Of a stretch of DNA of 5,894 bases, positions 1 through 4,787 are shown one piece after another (position 1 is the first letter of the stretch; each line of letters opens with the position of its first letter). Source of the stretch: CAYYTU01 sp964474655. Lineage in GTDB: Bacteria > Chloroflexota > Anaerolineae > B4-G1. The notes under the pieces are model-generated. The model did no database searches and was not told the origin of the DNA. It saw nothing but the letters and a program-made list of their open reading frames with translations. The stretch is taken from NCBI GenBank assembly GCA_964474655.1, contig CAYYTU010000127.1, positions 1-5,894 of the forward strand, read 5' to 3'. The position numbers and the translations under genes were made by a program.

Positions 1-45
1 TTATCCTAACCAACCGGCACTCGGTCAGAAGGAGGCCGTCTGCGC
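1..45. other. Short non-coding left edge
   Basis: This is the sequence downstream (minus-strand sense) of the left HNH remnant. I see no gene, no hairpin with a T-run and no wecG-like similarity beyond the few bases TGAGCGC around the stop, which also follow the wecG stops and may be coincidence. Confidence 0.4.
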
Positions 46-328
46 TCATTGACCTGACAATCGCAAGATTTGCTCAAGAACACTTTCGAGTTCTCTCTCT
101 AGCATACCAATTCTTTCCCGCAATCGTGCCTGTTCCTCCTGAGCTGTTATCAGGTCACGATGCAAGCTCTCAGTCTCTCGACGGGCACGCCGCAGGGCAA
201 CCAACGGCGGACGATTGAGACGCAACCGCCTCCAACTTGCTGCCCGCTTCCTCTTCGTGTACGCCACAGTAGCCGCAGCGACGACCATAGGCACGACGAA
301 CCGCTTCACGGCGTTCTTGCTCGACCAC
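46..328 (-). pseudogene. HNH endonuclease remnant with internal deletion
   Basis: This is a broken HNH nuclease gene read in two frames. Frame 1 starts at GTG 328, four bases after a GGGAGG ribosome site, and encodes REAVRRAYGRRCGYCGVHEE followed by AGSKLE. That is the N-terminal zinc-knuckle part of HNH proteins, which should lead into the VDH...N...H core. At about position 230 the core is missing. The sequence continues, shifted by one base, with RLRLNRPPLVALRRARRE and a coiled-coil tail ending in LRLSGQ, which resembles the C-terminal region of the same family. Frame 1 ends at a TGA at 170-172. The second frame is open as 46-309 from a GTG but has no well-placed ribosome site there. The catalytic DH, N and H residues are absent, so nuclease activity is not expected. 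The gene begins 9 nt after the stop of the upstream coiled-coil gene, the same spacing as in the HNH pair at the right of the window. An 87-aa protein from GTG 309 cannot be excluded. Confidence 0.72.
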
Positions 329-337
329 CGAGCCTCC

Positions 338-691
338 CTAAGAAACCGTCCTCAACGACTGTCCCGTGATATGCTCGTATTCCGCCTTTAGCATCTCGTG
401 CTCGCTGAACAGTCCGGCCAACTGAGCCTGGGCCCGCTTCAGCAAGTCCTCCTGTCTTTCGGCCAGGACGTCCAGGAGTACGTTCTGATGTCGAAAGCGA
501 CCCAATTCCTCTTGCAGCTGCTTCTGTTCCTCGTGCAAATGATCTAACGCCGGACGTAAGACCTCCCACTCCTCCTGTTCTAGCTCGTGGAGCAGATGTT
601 TAAGCGCCTTGCTTTCCTCATCGTTCAATGCGTCCTCTTGTTCTCGCCGACGCAATTCGTCAAGCCTGGCCTGTTTTGTCTCATTCCACAT
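338..691 (-). CDS. Coiled-coil partner protein of HNH module, unknown family
   Basis: This 117-aa protein starts at ATG 691, preceded by GGAAGGGAG about 9 nt upstream. It opens with MWNETKQARLDELRRREQE and is dominated by charged heptads (Glu, Gln, Lys, Arg, Leu) along nearly its whole length, ending in YEHITGQSLRTVS. It has no membrane segment, signal peptide or catalytic motif that I recognise. I do not know a named family. It sits between a strong promoter (747-775) and the broken HNH gene, whose start lies 9 nt after its TAG stop. By analogy with the right-hand pair (partner then HNH) and with antitoxin-first operons, it may be the antitoxin-like partner of the nuclease; this is inference from position only. 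The frame is intact, unlike its downstream neighbour. Confidence 0.85.
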   Translation of the reverse strand: MWNETKQARLDELRRREQEDALNDEESKALKHLLHELEQEEWEVLRPALDHLHEEQKQLQEELGRFRHQNVLLDVLAERQEDLLKRAQAQLAGLFSEHEMLKAEYEHITGQSLRTVS

Positions 692-746
692 CGCTTGCTC
701 TCCCTTCCTGCTTACTCATCTTTCTACACTTGGCTCACTCACTCTG

Positions 747-775
747 ATTATACTCCATCCCGGCCCCAAAATCAA
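747..775 (-). promoter_or_regulatory. Sigma-70-type promoter, unit 4
   Basis: On the minus strand, -35 TTGATT (770-775) and -10 TATAAT (747-752) are separated by exactly 17 bp. The expected start is near 740, giving a leader of about 50 nt before the ATG at 691. Both hexamers and the T-rich flank (GTTTTTGATTTT) match the promoters at 4130-4158 and 5613-5641, although the spacer sequence (GGGGCCGGG...) differs. Confidence 0.85.
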
Positions 776-903
776 AAACGTATTGCGTAAAACGTGAAAC
801 GTGAAACGTATTTCGTCATTCGTTGCCTTCTTGGCTCCTGCGCGGCCTTTGGAAGCACTGAAGCACTGAGTTCGCTGATGAGACCGAGCTGCCAAACGTC
901 CAG
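776..903. other. Non-coding spacer of unit 4 with short ACGT repeats
   Basis: This segment lies between the promoter and the wecG remnant. It holds three ACGT motifs at a 7-bp period (792, 799 and 806, with ACGTGAA units), followed by TTTCGTCATTCGTTGCC. The spacer at 5642-5737 holds a related pattern (ATTGCGTA, ACGTA, TCATCATTCATCGCC). Around 842-858 the plus strand reads GCGGCCTTTGGAAGCACTG, a counterpart of the spacer motif at 2903 and 5738. Open frames across it are low-complexity and not credible genes. Confidence 0.6.
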
Positions 904-1112
904 CGCGTCATCCAGCGAGGGGCGCGTTGGAGTTCGCCGGAGATGTAGGTGAGGGCCACGTTGGCATCGATGTGGCGTCGGCACGACGAAGCCGGTTCTC
1001 CATCAGCCAGCGCTCTTGCAGAATATGTTGGGCCATCTGCTCGATCACGACCTTGTTTTCCGCACAGCCGAGAGTTTTATCAAAATAGCCGTGGTGAGCG
1101 CCGAAGAGGAGC
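904..1112 (-). pseudogene. WecG/TagA/CpsF glycosyltransferase remnant, copy D
   Basis: This is a degraded internal piece of a WecG-like UDP-sugar transferase gene. Frame 908-1114 encodes LLFGAHHGYFDKTLGCAENK, then IEQMAQHILQERWLMENRLRR, matching the family's HHGYFDK...SAENE...LQERWLMEN region. The VGFGMP segment that normally precedes LQERW has been deleted. After ENRLRRADA the frame shifts and the sense continues elsewhere as NVALTYISGELQRAPRWMTR, lacking the usual TGGAVFD. Homology ends at ATGACGCGC (about 904). The EWLGRL...RRLWKRY tail and natural stop are missing. There is no start codon or ribosome site and the piece cannot be functional. It begins 7 nt after the stop of the DUF4926 gene. 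Confidence 0.82.
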
Positions 1113-1119
1113 ATAAAGC

Positions 1120-1476
1120 TTATCGCGCGGTTGCTGCGGAATCAGTGACGCGTCGAGATCCTGAGCGCTGTCCTCTTTCGTGCAGGAAGCGTGCAAAGTC
1201 CAGCACCTCCTGACCCGCGCTTTCCGGTAGTCTCTTCATCAAAGCGGTCACCTGCTCAGCGGCCGGGACAGGAGTGCCGGTGCTCGCTTGCCAGACGACA
1301 ATGAATTGATGGGAACGCAAGGCAAGCGAGGCCACTGTTTCACCAGACGGCTCGACGAACTCGACCTCGTAGGCATCGCCTGGGTGAGATGCCACAATCG
1401 TGCCCTCCATACCGGCGTATAACTCTTGCTCCGGAATGTCCGTCGTGAGCTCAATGACATCAAAAAGCTCTGGCAT
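1120..1476 (-). CDS. DUF4926-type small protein with DUF2281-like tail
   Basis: This is a 118-aa protein. Residues 1-62 match my memory of DUF4926: MPELFDVIELTTDIPE, then AGMEGTIV at about 21-28, AYEVEF at 35-40 and a LRSHQF strand. DUF4926 proteins are usually about 65-75 aa. This one carries an extra tail in which residues 76-101 (VTALMKRLPESAGQEVLDFA, then RFLHER) resemble the DUF2281/VapB-type antitoxin motif (LPE...EVLDF..FL). Two adjacent ATGs exist (1479 and 1476). The second is preferred because GGAGGT then sits 6-7 nt upstream, whereas it would be only 3-4 nt from the first. The upstream DUF6883 gene ends with TGA directly abutting ATG 1479, so the two are probably translationally coupled. 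DUF4926 and DUF6883 are often neighbours. A toxin-antitoxin or immunity-like role is plausible but not shown. Confidence 0.82.
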   Translation of the reverse strand: MPELFDVIELTTDIPEQELYAGMEGTIVASHPGDAYEVEFVEPSGETVASLALRSHQFIVVWQASTGTPVPAAEQVTALMKRLPESAGQEVLDFARFLHERGQRSGSRRVTDSAATAR

Positions 1477-1479
1477 CAT

Positions 1480-1851
1480 TCACCTCCTCACGTACAATGT
1501 AATCATGCGGGCTTCATTCGCCATGGGAGGAACTAACCAGCCCGTGCGCACGATACCTTGCCGGCCTTCGGTGCCTTCCACGGACAAGTCTATGGTGTAA
1601 CGTCGTCCGAATTCGTCCTCACTGTGAAAAGCTGCCTGGGCATCCAAGGCGCGATTTTCGATTTGGGTTAGCAAGTCAGCATAGTTTTCTTGTGTGAATC
1701 CCAGCGCTCGCTCAAACACCACCGCTTTATGCCGCCCCCACGGGGCTTTAGGGTTCAGCGCGTACCCGGTCAGTTGTGGGCCGTTCGCTTCAGCAGGGCT
1801 GCGTGCTGCCGCGCCACCGCCTGCGGGGTGTAGCGCGCCTACTACACTCAA
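1480..1851 (-). CDS. DUF6883 domain protein
   Basis: This 123-aa protein is the third gene of the unit 3 operon. The DUF6883-like core starts at about residue 27: QLTGYALNP, PWGRHKAVVFERALGF (37-52), then EFGRRYTIDLSVEG and a C-terminal WLVPP...MITLYVRR strand. The start is a TTG at 1851 that overlaps the TGA of the PIN gene, with GGTGAGGA just upstream acting as ribosome site and coupling. The first 25 residues (HPAGGGAAARSPAEANG and flanks) do not look like the usual LPN...AVVD...KL opening of this family. The same DNA in another frame looks more protein-like, so the 5' end may have been replaced. Function is unknown to me. Pairing with the downstream DUF4926 gene suggests a two-component module. 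Confidence 0.8.
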   Translation of the reverse strand: MSVVGALHPAGGGAAARSPAEANGPQLTGYALNPKAPWGRHKAVVFERALGFTQENYADLLTQIENRALDAQAAFHSEDEFGRRYTIDLSVEGTEGRQGIVRTGWLVPPMANEARMITLYVRR

Positions 1852-2333
1852 TCCTCACCAGCCAACATTCGGCCGGTCCGATACAAATCCTCATTCATAC
1901 GAAACCCGGCGGCTCTGAGATCGTCTAATAGTGGTGTCACCTCCGGTACAAGCCTCTGCTTTTTAGCCGCGATCAGGGTGCCGATTGTGCCGACCTTCTT
2001 CAGCCCGCGCGCCTCTGCCACCCGCCGCCCGCGTGCTTCGTCAATGAGCAACAAGTCCGCCGCGAGTTGAATAGCCAGTACAATCGCCTCGCTCTCACCA
2101 GCATCCAGGCGTTCCCCGAGCAGTTGAATCGCCGTCACATCGCGGACCTCAACGGTGTGGATCCAGGCAGCCGTACTAGCCTCCGCCGCTCCTGGACGTC
2201 CACGCGCCGAGGTAACTACCTCGTCCCGAACAGCTGGAGGAATATGTAACTGACCATATAGCGATCGCAACAGATCGAAGCGCCCAATCCTTGCCAGGGC
2301 GATCAAAGGGCCAGCGTCAGCCACGACAATCAT
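1848..2333 (-). CDS. DUF3368 family PIN-domain RNase toxin (VapC-like)
   Basis: This 161-aa protein has the hallmarks of a PIN-like nuclease: MIVVADAGPLIALARIG at the N-terminus (Asp6), an acidic pair in PPAVRDEV (Asp37/Glu38), GESEAIVLA (Glu80 and Glu82) and LLLIDEARGRRVA (Asp98), then GTIGTLIAAKKQ. These acidic residues would hold Mg2+ for RNA cleavage. The LDAGESEAI and DEARGRRVA motifs with the UPF0175 neighbour fit the DUF3368 branch rather than classical VapC. Its ATG overlaps the antitoxin stop (ATGA at 2330-2333), the usual coupling in antitoxin-toxin pairs. The length is normal for the family and no lesion is visible, so it should be active unless neutralised. The RNA target cannot be inferred. 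Confidence 0.92.
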   Translation of the reverse strand: MIVVADAGPLIALARIGRFDLLRSLYGQLHIPPAVRDEVVTSARGRPGAAEASTAAWIHTVEVRDVTAIQLLGERLDAGESEAIVLAIQLAADLLLIDEARGRRVAEARGLKKVGTIGTLIAAKKQRLVPEVTPLLDDLRAAGFRMNEDLYRTGRMLAGED

Positions 2334-2614
2334 ACGCCATCATCACCTAAGAGTTGCTCCAACATCGCCACTTCGGCCTTCAGTTCCTCTGGTGACTCGG
2401 TGAAGTAATCAATGCCGTGCTGCGACAACAGTTGGATGAACGCCACTTTGGAGACCCCGAGGAGTTCAGCTCCCTTGCCGGAGGAGATGCGCCCCTCCCG
2501 AAACAGCTCCAAGGCGATCAATTCACGCAGTCGGGCCTCCATCTGCGCCTGTGGCACCTCCAGGGCGCCCAACAAGTCACGAGGAAGCTCCAGTGCCACC
2601 GTCATTGTGCTCAT
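2330..2614 (-). CDS. UPF0175 family antitoxin
   Basis: This 94-aa protein carries the UPF0175 signature LFREGRISSGKGAELLGVSK (residues 37-56), a helix-turn-helix-like segment, followed by FIQLLSQHGIDYF and an acidic C-terminal helix (EELKAEVAMLEQLLGDD) that probably binds the toxin. The start is ATG 2614 with GGCGGTGA about 4-11 nt upstream; a second in-frame ATG lies three codons in. It is the first gene after promoter 2658-2686 and overlaps the PIN toxin by 4 nt. The role is to neutralise the PIN RNase and, through the HTH, probably repress its own promoter. The direct repeat GCGGATATA at the promoter is a candidate operator. Confidence 0.92.
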   Translation of the reverse strand: MSTMTVALELPRDLLGALEVPQAQMEARLRELIALELFREGRISSGKGAELLGVSKVAFIQLLSQHGIDYFTESPEELKAEVAMLEQLLGDDGV

Positions 2615-2635
2615 CTATTCACCGCCTTTCTATCC

Positions 2636-2668
2636 TATATCCGCCTATCTTGTGTACATTATATCCGC
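2636..2668 (-). promoter_or_regulatory. Candidate operator: direct repeat GCGGATATA
   Basis: On the minus strand GCGGATATA occurs twice, at about 2660-2668 (overlapping the -10 box) and 2636-2644 (early leader), 24 bp apart and therefore on roughly the same helical face. A further GGCGG follows near the ribosome site. A repressor bound here would block the promoter, which fits autoregulation by the UPF0175 protein. No binding evidence exists, and similar repeats are not seen at the other three promoters. Confidence 0.4.
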
Positions 2669-2686
2669 ATCCACTTCCAAAAGCAA
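2658..2686 (-). promoter_or_regulatory. Sigma-70-type promoter, unit 3
   Basis: The -35 TTGCTT (2681-2686) and -10 TATAAT (2658-2663) on the minus strand have a 17-bp spacer. This is the most divergent of the four promoters but keeps the GCTTTTTG-TTTTG context. It should drive the four-gene operon from 2614 to 1120 with a leader of about 37 nt. Confidence 0.8.
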
Positions 2687-2902
2687 AAAGCGAGCGCCTG
2701 GGGGATTCGAAGCGGTTCTAAGGCCCTTCAGAGGCTGATAGAAGCTCTCTGTGGTGTTGGGCGATTAAATCAACCCAAATCCGTTTCGGCAACGCGCTCG
2801 CTAACGCGCGTTAGTAGCCCTTTTTAGCGCTTTTTGCTCTCGAATTGCTTCGAAAACCCGCTCTAGCGCCGCTCCTCATCTCCCTCTTATCTTGTCTCCC
2901 TT
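2687..2902. other. Structured non-coding spacer of unit 3
   Basis: About 215 nt with no credible gene. It contains an 8-bp bulged hairpin at 2729-2751 (CAGAGGCT pairing with AGC-T-CTCTG), a hairpin-capable segment at 2757-2778 (TTGGG...CCCAA), a perfect 14-bp palindrome CTAACGCGCGTTAG at 2801-2814 and a near-symmetric TTTTTAGCGCTTTTT at 2821-2835. None is followed by a T-run typical of a terminator. These structures are not found in the spacers of the other units, so this stretch seems to be a separate insertion or an unrecognised element. Confidence 0.5.
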
Positions 2903-3010
2903 GCGGTCTTTGGAACCGCTGAGAAGGCTGAGGTGCAAGGCCGCCCGACTAGCTTGTGCCGGCGGAGGTACAACGAGGGGGGGATGCTGGGGAGGTGACG
3001 CTTACGGCGC
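2903..3010 (-). repeat. Repeat downstream of wecG, copy in unit 3
   Basis: This segment between the wecG remnant stop and the spacer matches 5738-5824. Shared blocks on the plus strand are GCGGTCTT-GGAA-CGCTG at the left, the identical 18-mer GCCCGACTAGCTTGTGCC (2943-2960 and 5769-5786), GAGGTACAAC, and GGAGGTGACGCTTA followed by GGCGCTCAC at the wecG stop. The block order is the same in both copies, so the repeated unit extends past the wecG coding remnant into non-coding DNA. Confidence 0.85.
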
Positions 3011-3322
3011 TCACCTCTCGTCGAGGTGGAGCAGGCCCAGGTCCTTCGACAAGCTCAGGACAAGTTGCTTGAGCACGCGCCAGATGAACAAAGGATTGCC
3101 AATGAGATAACGTTTCCAAAGACGGCGGGGGTTCGATGATGAGACGACCCAGCCACTCCAGGCCGTCGCCGCCGGCTGGCGCGTCATCCAGCGGGGAGCG
3201 CGTTGGGGTTCGCCGGAGACGTAATCGAAGACAGCGCCGCCGATGAGGATGTTGGGCTTGACGGCGTTGATCTATGCGATCACAAGCTCGTTCTCCGTGC
3301 TGCCCGGGGGTATCGAAGTCAG
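3011..3322 (-). pseudogene. WecG/TagA/CpsF glycosyltransferase remnant, copy C
   Basis: This is a decayed WecG-like gene end. Readable pieces in order are GSTENELVIA, a TAG stop, INAVKPNILI joined directly to GGAVFDYVSGEPQRAPRWMT, then after frame changes GLEWLGRLIIEP, RRLWKRYLIGNPLFIWRVLK and QLVLSLSKDLGLLHLDER with the natural TGA at 3011-3013. The segment VGFGMPLQERWLMEN...ANVALT has been deleted between ILI and GGAVF. Copy C keeps GGAVFDY, which copies A and D lack, so its lesions are different. There is no usable start. The bases just before it are the end of the tumE remnant (stop 3347-3349). Confidence 0.85.
3041..3061. repeat. Dispersed REP-like motif in wecG copy C
   Basis: GTCCTTCGACAAGCTCAGGA plus C is an imperfect palindrome with complementary ends (GTCCT/AGGAC). 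I recall this motif as a very widespread short repeat in bacterial and metagenomic sequences. A variant lies at the equivalent place in copy A (4294-4314), and a weaker one in the right-edge copy (CTTCGGCAACCTCAGGGC). It falls in frame in the wecG tail, encoding VLSLSKD. Confidence 0.5.
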
Positions 3323-3346
3323 TCGTAACGGACGGTCGCTGTCCAA

Positions 3347-3738
3347 TCACTCATCACGGCTCTCCTCGGCAAGAACGACTTCCATCACATCTTCGAGACA
3401 GGTCTCACACGATGGAGCCAGACGGACTTGATGTTCGATGTGCTTATGATGGGGAAAGTTATCCAAATGCGTGTGATGCGGCGCATTGTCCCCTCGTGGC
3501 GTAGGCCACTTCGGGACTACGCCCATCCAATCTTCAACTCGTTGGATGATGAAAGCCAGTAGTAGCTATAACGCTCCAACGTTGGCCCTCGCCACTGCTC
3601 CGTTATGCGAAGATTGGTCCCATCCTCCAAATAGAAAATCAATCGCAGTGCCTGGCCGTCAAGTTCAAGCGGAACCAGGCGCTCCACGTGGGACCCGAAT
3701 TGCTCTCTAATTTCCAATAACCGTTCACTCGCCAGCAC
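3347..3738 (-). pseudogene. tumE: TumE-family (DUF6516) toxin, disrupted by 32-bp insertion
   Basis: The 5' part, from GTG 3738 with GGGGAGA about 8 nt upstream, is open to a TAG at 3517. It encodes a DUF6516-like N-terminus ending in ERYSYYWLSSSNELKIGW. The rest of the family signature is present in another frame: DNAPHHTHLDNFPHHKHIEH, then QVRLAPSCETCLEDVMEVVL and a TGA at 3347-3349. Exactly 32 nt (3491-3522) separate the Trp codon from the Asp codon. Removing them gives a continuous 360-nt frame (119 aa), the usual size. The first 14 nt overlap the end of the upstream TumA-like gene, typical of a coupled antitoxin-toxin pair. TumE toxins are reported partners of TumA antitoxins; the catalytic residues are not known to me. 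As it stands the protein is a 73-aa truncation without the conserved HH...HHKH half, so it is probably inactive. Confidence 0.88.
3491..3523. repeat. Hairpin-forming insertion in tumE
   Basis: The 32 extra nucleotides in tumE contain a perfect 7-bp inverted repeat, GGCGTAG (3498-3504) and CTACGCC (3517-3523), around a 12-nt loop. A competing hairpin GTGGC-GTAG-GCCAC spans 3496-3509. Size and structure recall REP-type or miniature palindromic elements. No clear target duplication is visible beyond GGG on both sides. Confidence 0.6.
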
Positions 3739-4084
3739 CAGCTATCTCCCCGGCGTAGAGGCCTTGATCGGCGATTTTCTGCAAGGAGGCGATACGTTCC
3801 TTCGTCTCTTCTAACACCTCGGCCCAATGATGCCACATAATGTAGTCTTCGTGCATCTCGTAATCAGCATCATCCGGCAGTCCCTCGGCGTCAAGTTTTT
3901 CTAACGTGGTGCGGTACTTCTCCTCAAAATGCCGCATCTTGCTCTCGGCCAGAAAGCGCCGTTTCTTCAGATCCGACAGGCGCAGGGCCACACCGTGACT
4001 AATAATACTGGCTTTTTCCGCCGGCATCAGCGCAGAAAAGAGGGTTTCAATCCGTCTTGCCGTAACAACTCCCGCTTTAGTCAT
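3725..4084 (-). CDS. tumA: TumA-like antitoxin of the TumE family
   Basis: This 119-aa, charged and helical protein has no membrane segment. It starts MTKAGVVTARRIETLFSALM and contains the acidic block DADYEMHEDYIMWHHWAEVL, which I associate with partners of DUF6516 (TumE) toxins. The open frame runs back to 4408, but that stretch is wecG remnant. The promoter -10 box at 4130-4135 lies four bases before the ATG at 4126, so that ATG is not on the transcript. GGAGG at 4093-4097 is 8 nt from ATG 4084 and only 2 nt from ATG 4090, so 4084 is chosen. The leader is about 40 nt. It overlaps the tumE start by 14 nt. The gene is intact while its toxin is broken, so it may persist as a solitary antitoxin. 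The family call rests mainly on the neighbour. Confidence 0.82.
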   Translation of the reverse strand: MTKAGVVTARRIETLFSALMPAEKASIISHGVALRLSDLKKRRFLAESKMRHFEEKYRTTLEKLDAEGLPDDADYEMHEDYIMWHHWAEVLEETKERIASLQKIADQGLYAGEIAGAGE

Positions 4085-4129
4085 CGTCATTACCTCCAAT
4101 TGAACGATTCGGTCCACCACCTCCATTTT

Positions 4130-4158
4130 ATTATATCTCACGACAGCGCTAAAATCAA
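4130..4158 (-). promoter_or_regulatory. Sigma-70-type promoter, unit 2
   Basis: The -35 TTGATT (4153-4158) and -10 TATAAT (4130-4135) are 17 bp apart on the minus strand. The spacer TTAGCGCTGTCGTGAGA differs from the promoter at 5613-5641 at only three positions, and both contain the palindrome AGCGCT. It drives the TumA-TumE-like pair. Confidence 0.9.
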
Positions 4159-4263
4159 AAAGCAGCAGGCAAGGGTGTTTTTGAAGGTCAGCGCTGGCGC
4201 CGGGCCGGTTGTGCAGGGGGAGGATGCTTGAGGGGAAGGGAGAGCGCCGAGTAGCCGGGGCGC
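4159..4263. other. Non-coding spacer of unit 2
   Basis: This GC-rich segment lies between the wecG stop and the promoter. It shares the TGAGCGCC context of the other wecG ends and a CATCCTCCCC-like block, but lacks the 18-bp GCCCGACTAGCTTGTGCC repeat of units 1 and 3. It is shorter than the other spacers. The open frame through it (part of 3725-4408) is read-through from the wecG remnant. Confidence 0.5.
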
Positions 4264-4735
4264 TCACACCTCGTCGAAGCGCAATAGGCCCAGCCCCTTC
4301 GACACGCTCAGGACAATGCGCTGTTTGAGCACCCGCCAGATGAAGAGGGAGGGTGTCGATCAGGTAGCGCTTCCAAAGGCGGCGGGGCTCGATGAGCAGG
4401 CGACCCAACCATTCCAGGCCGTGGGCGCTAAGTGGCGCGTCATCCAGTGAGGGGCACGCTGGAGTTCGCCGGAGATGTAGGGGAGGGCCACGTTGGCGTT
4501 GATGCGGTCATCGGTACGACGAAGCCGGTTCTCCATCAGCCAGCGCTCTTGCAAGGGCATGCCGAAGCCGACGATGAGAATGTTGGGCCATCTGCTCGAC
4601 CACGGCCTCGTTTTCCGCGCTGCCGGGGATCTTGTCGAAGTAGCCGTGGTGCACGCCGACGATGCGCAGGTCGGGGAAGCAGGCCTTGAGCTTGGCAATG
4701 GCTTTGTCCGCCCAATCGGAGCTTACATTGCTCTG
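4264..4735 (-). pseudogene. WecG/TagA/CpsF glycosyltransferase remnant, copy A
   Basis: This is the longest of the four WecG-like remnants. Pieces in order, in different frames: ADKAIAKLKACFPDLRIVGV, HHGYFDKIPGSAENEAVVEQ, then (frame change) NILIVGFGMPLQERWLMENR, INANVALPYISGELQRAPHW, then (frame change) HGLEWLGRLLIEPRRLWKRY, then (frame change) PSLFIWRVLKQRIVLSVSKG and LLRFDEV with the natural TGA at 4264-4266. At least three frame changes and a loss of TGGAVFD are visible. WecG-type enzymes transfer an N-acetylmannosaminuronate or related sugar to a lipid-linked acceptor at the inner membrane; this copy cannot. The N-terminal half of the family is absent. Confidence 0.9.
4294..4314. repeat. 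Dispersed REP-like motif in wecG copy A
   Basis: CCCCTTCGACACGCTCAGGA plus C corresponds to the motif at 3041-3061, at the same position within the wecG tail, where it encodes VLSVSKG. Confidence 0.45.
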
Positions 4736-4739
4736 TCTA

Positions 4740-4776
4740 TGCCAACAGGTTGCCGATGGGATAGCGCTCCCAGAGG
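4740..4776 (-). other. Possible second wecG C-terminal scrap
   Basis: Read on the minus strand this encodes PLWERYPIGNLLA before a TAG, resembling the RRLWKRYLIGNPLF tail motif of WecG-like proteins. It lies upstream of the central part of copy A instead of downstream, so it could be the tail of another copy fused here by recombination. The match is short and could belong to a different protein. Confidence 0.35.
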
Positions 4777-4787
4777 GGAATGAAGAA

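Noticed and set aside
306..569. Minus-strand 87-aa ORF overlapping the coiled-coil gene
   Set aside because: It is out of frame with the better supported 338-691 gene and has low-complexity Gly/Arg/Thr composition.
783..812. CRISPR array from the ACGTGAA repeats
   Set aside because: The units are only 7 bp and directly tandem, with no spacers of uniform length and no cas genes.
2700..2722. tRNA fragment because of TTCGAAT-like sequence
   Set aside because: The flanking bases do not form a T-stem on either strand, and no acceptor or anticodon arm could be found.
2729..2751. Rho-independent terminator at the hairpin
   Set aside because: Neither strand has a T-run after the stem.
2690..2830. 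Integron attC site or gene cassette boundary
   Set aside because: GTTGGGC fits one core-site consensus, but no properly placed partner of the RYYYAAC type is present. The modules also carry promoters and several genes, unlike typical cassettes.
2949..3350. 133-aa ORF across wecG copy C
   Set aside because: It is a mix of frames through the pseudogene. The recognisable WecG motifs fall in other frames, and no ribosome site supports the start.
4124..4126. ATG at 4126 as the TumA-like start
   Set aside because: It lies four bases after the -10 box, upstream of the expected transcription start, so it would not be on the mRNA.
3725..4408. A single 227-aa gene starting at 4408
   Set aside because: The first third is the out-of-frame wecG tail and spacer, and a strong promoter lies inside it. 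Translation from GGAGG/ATG 4084 explains the real protein.
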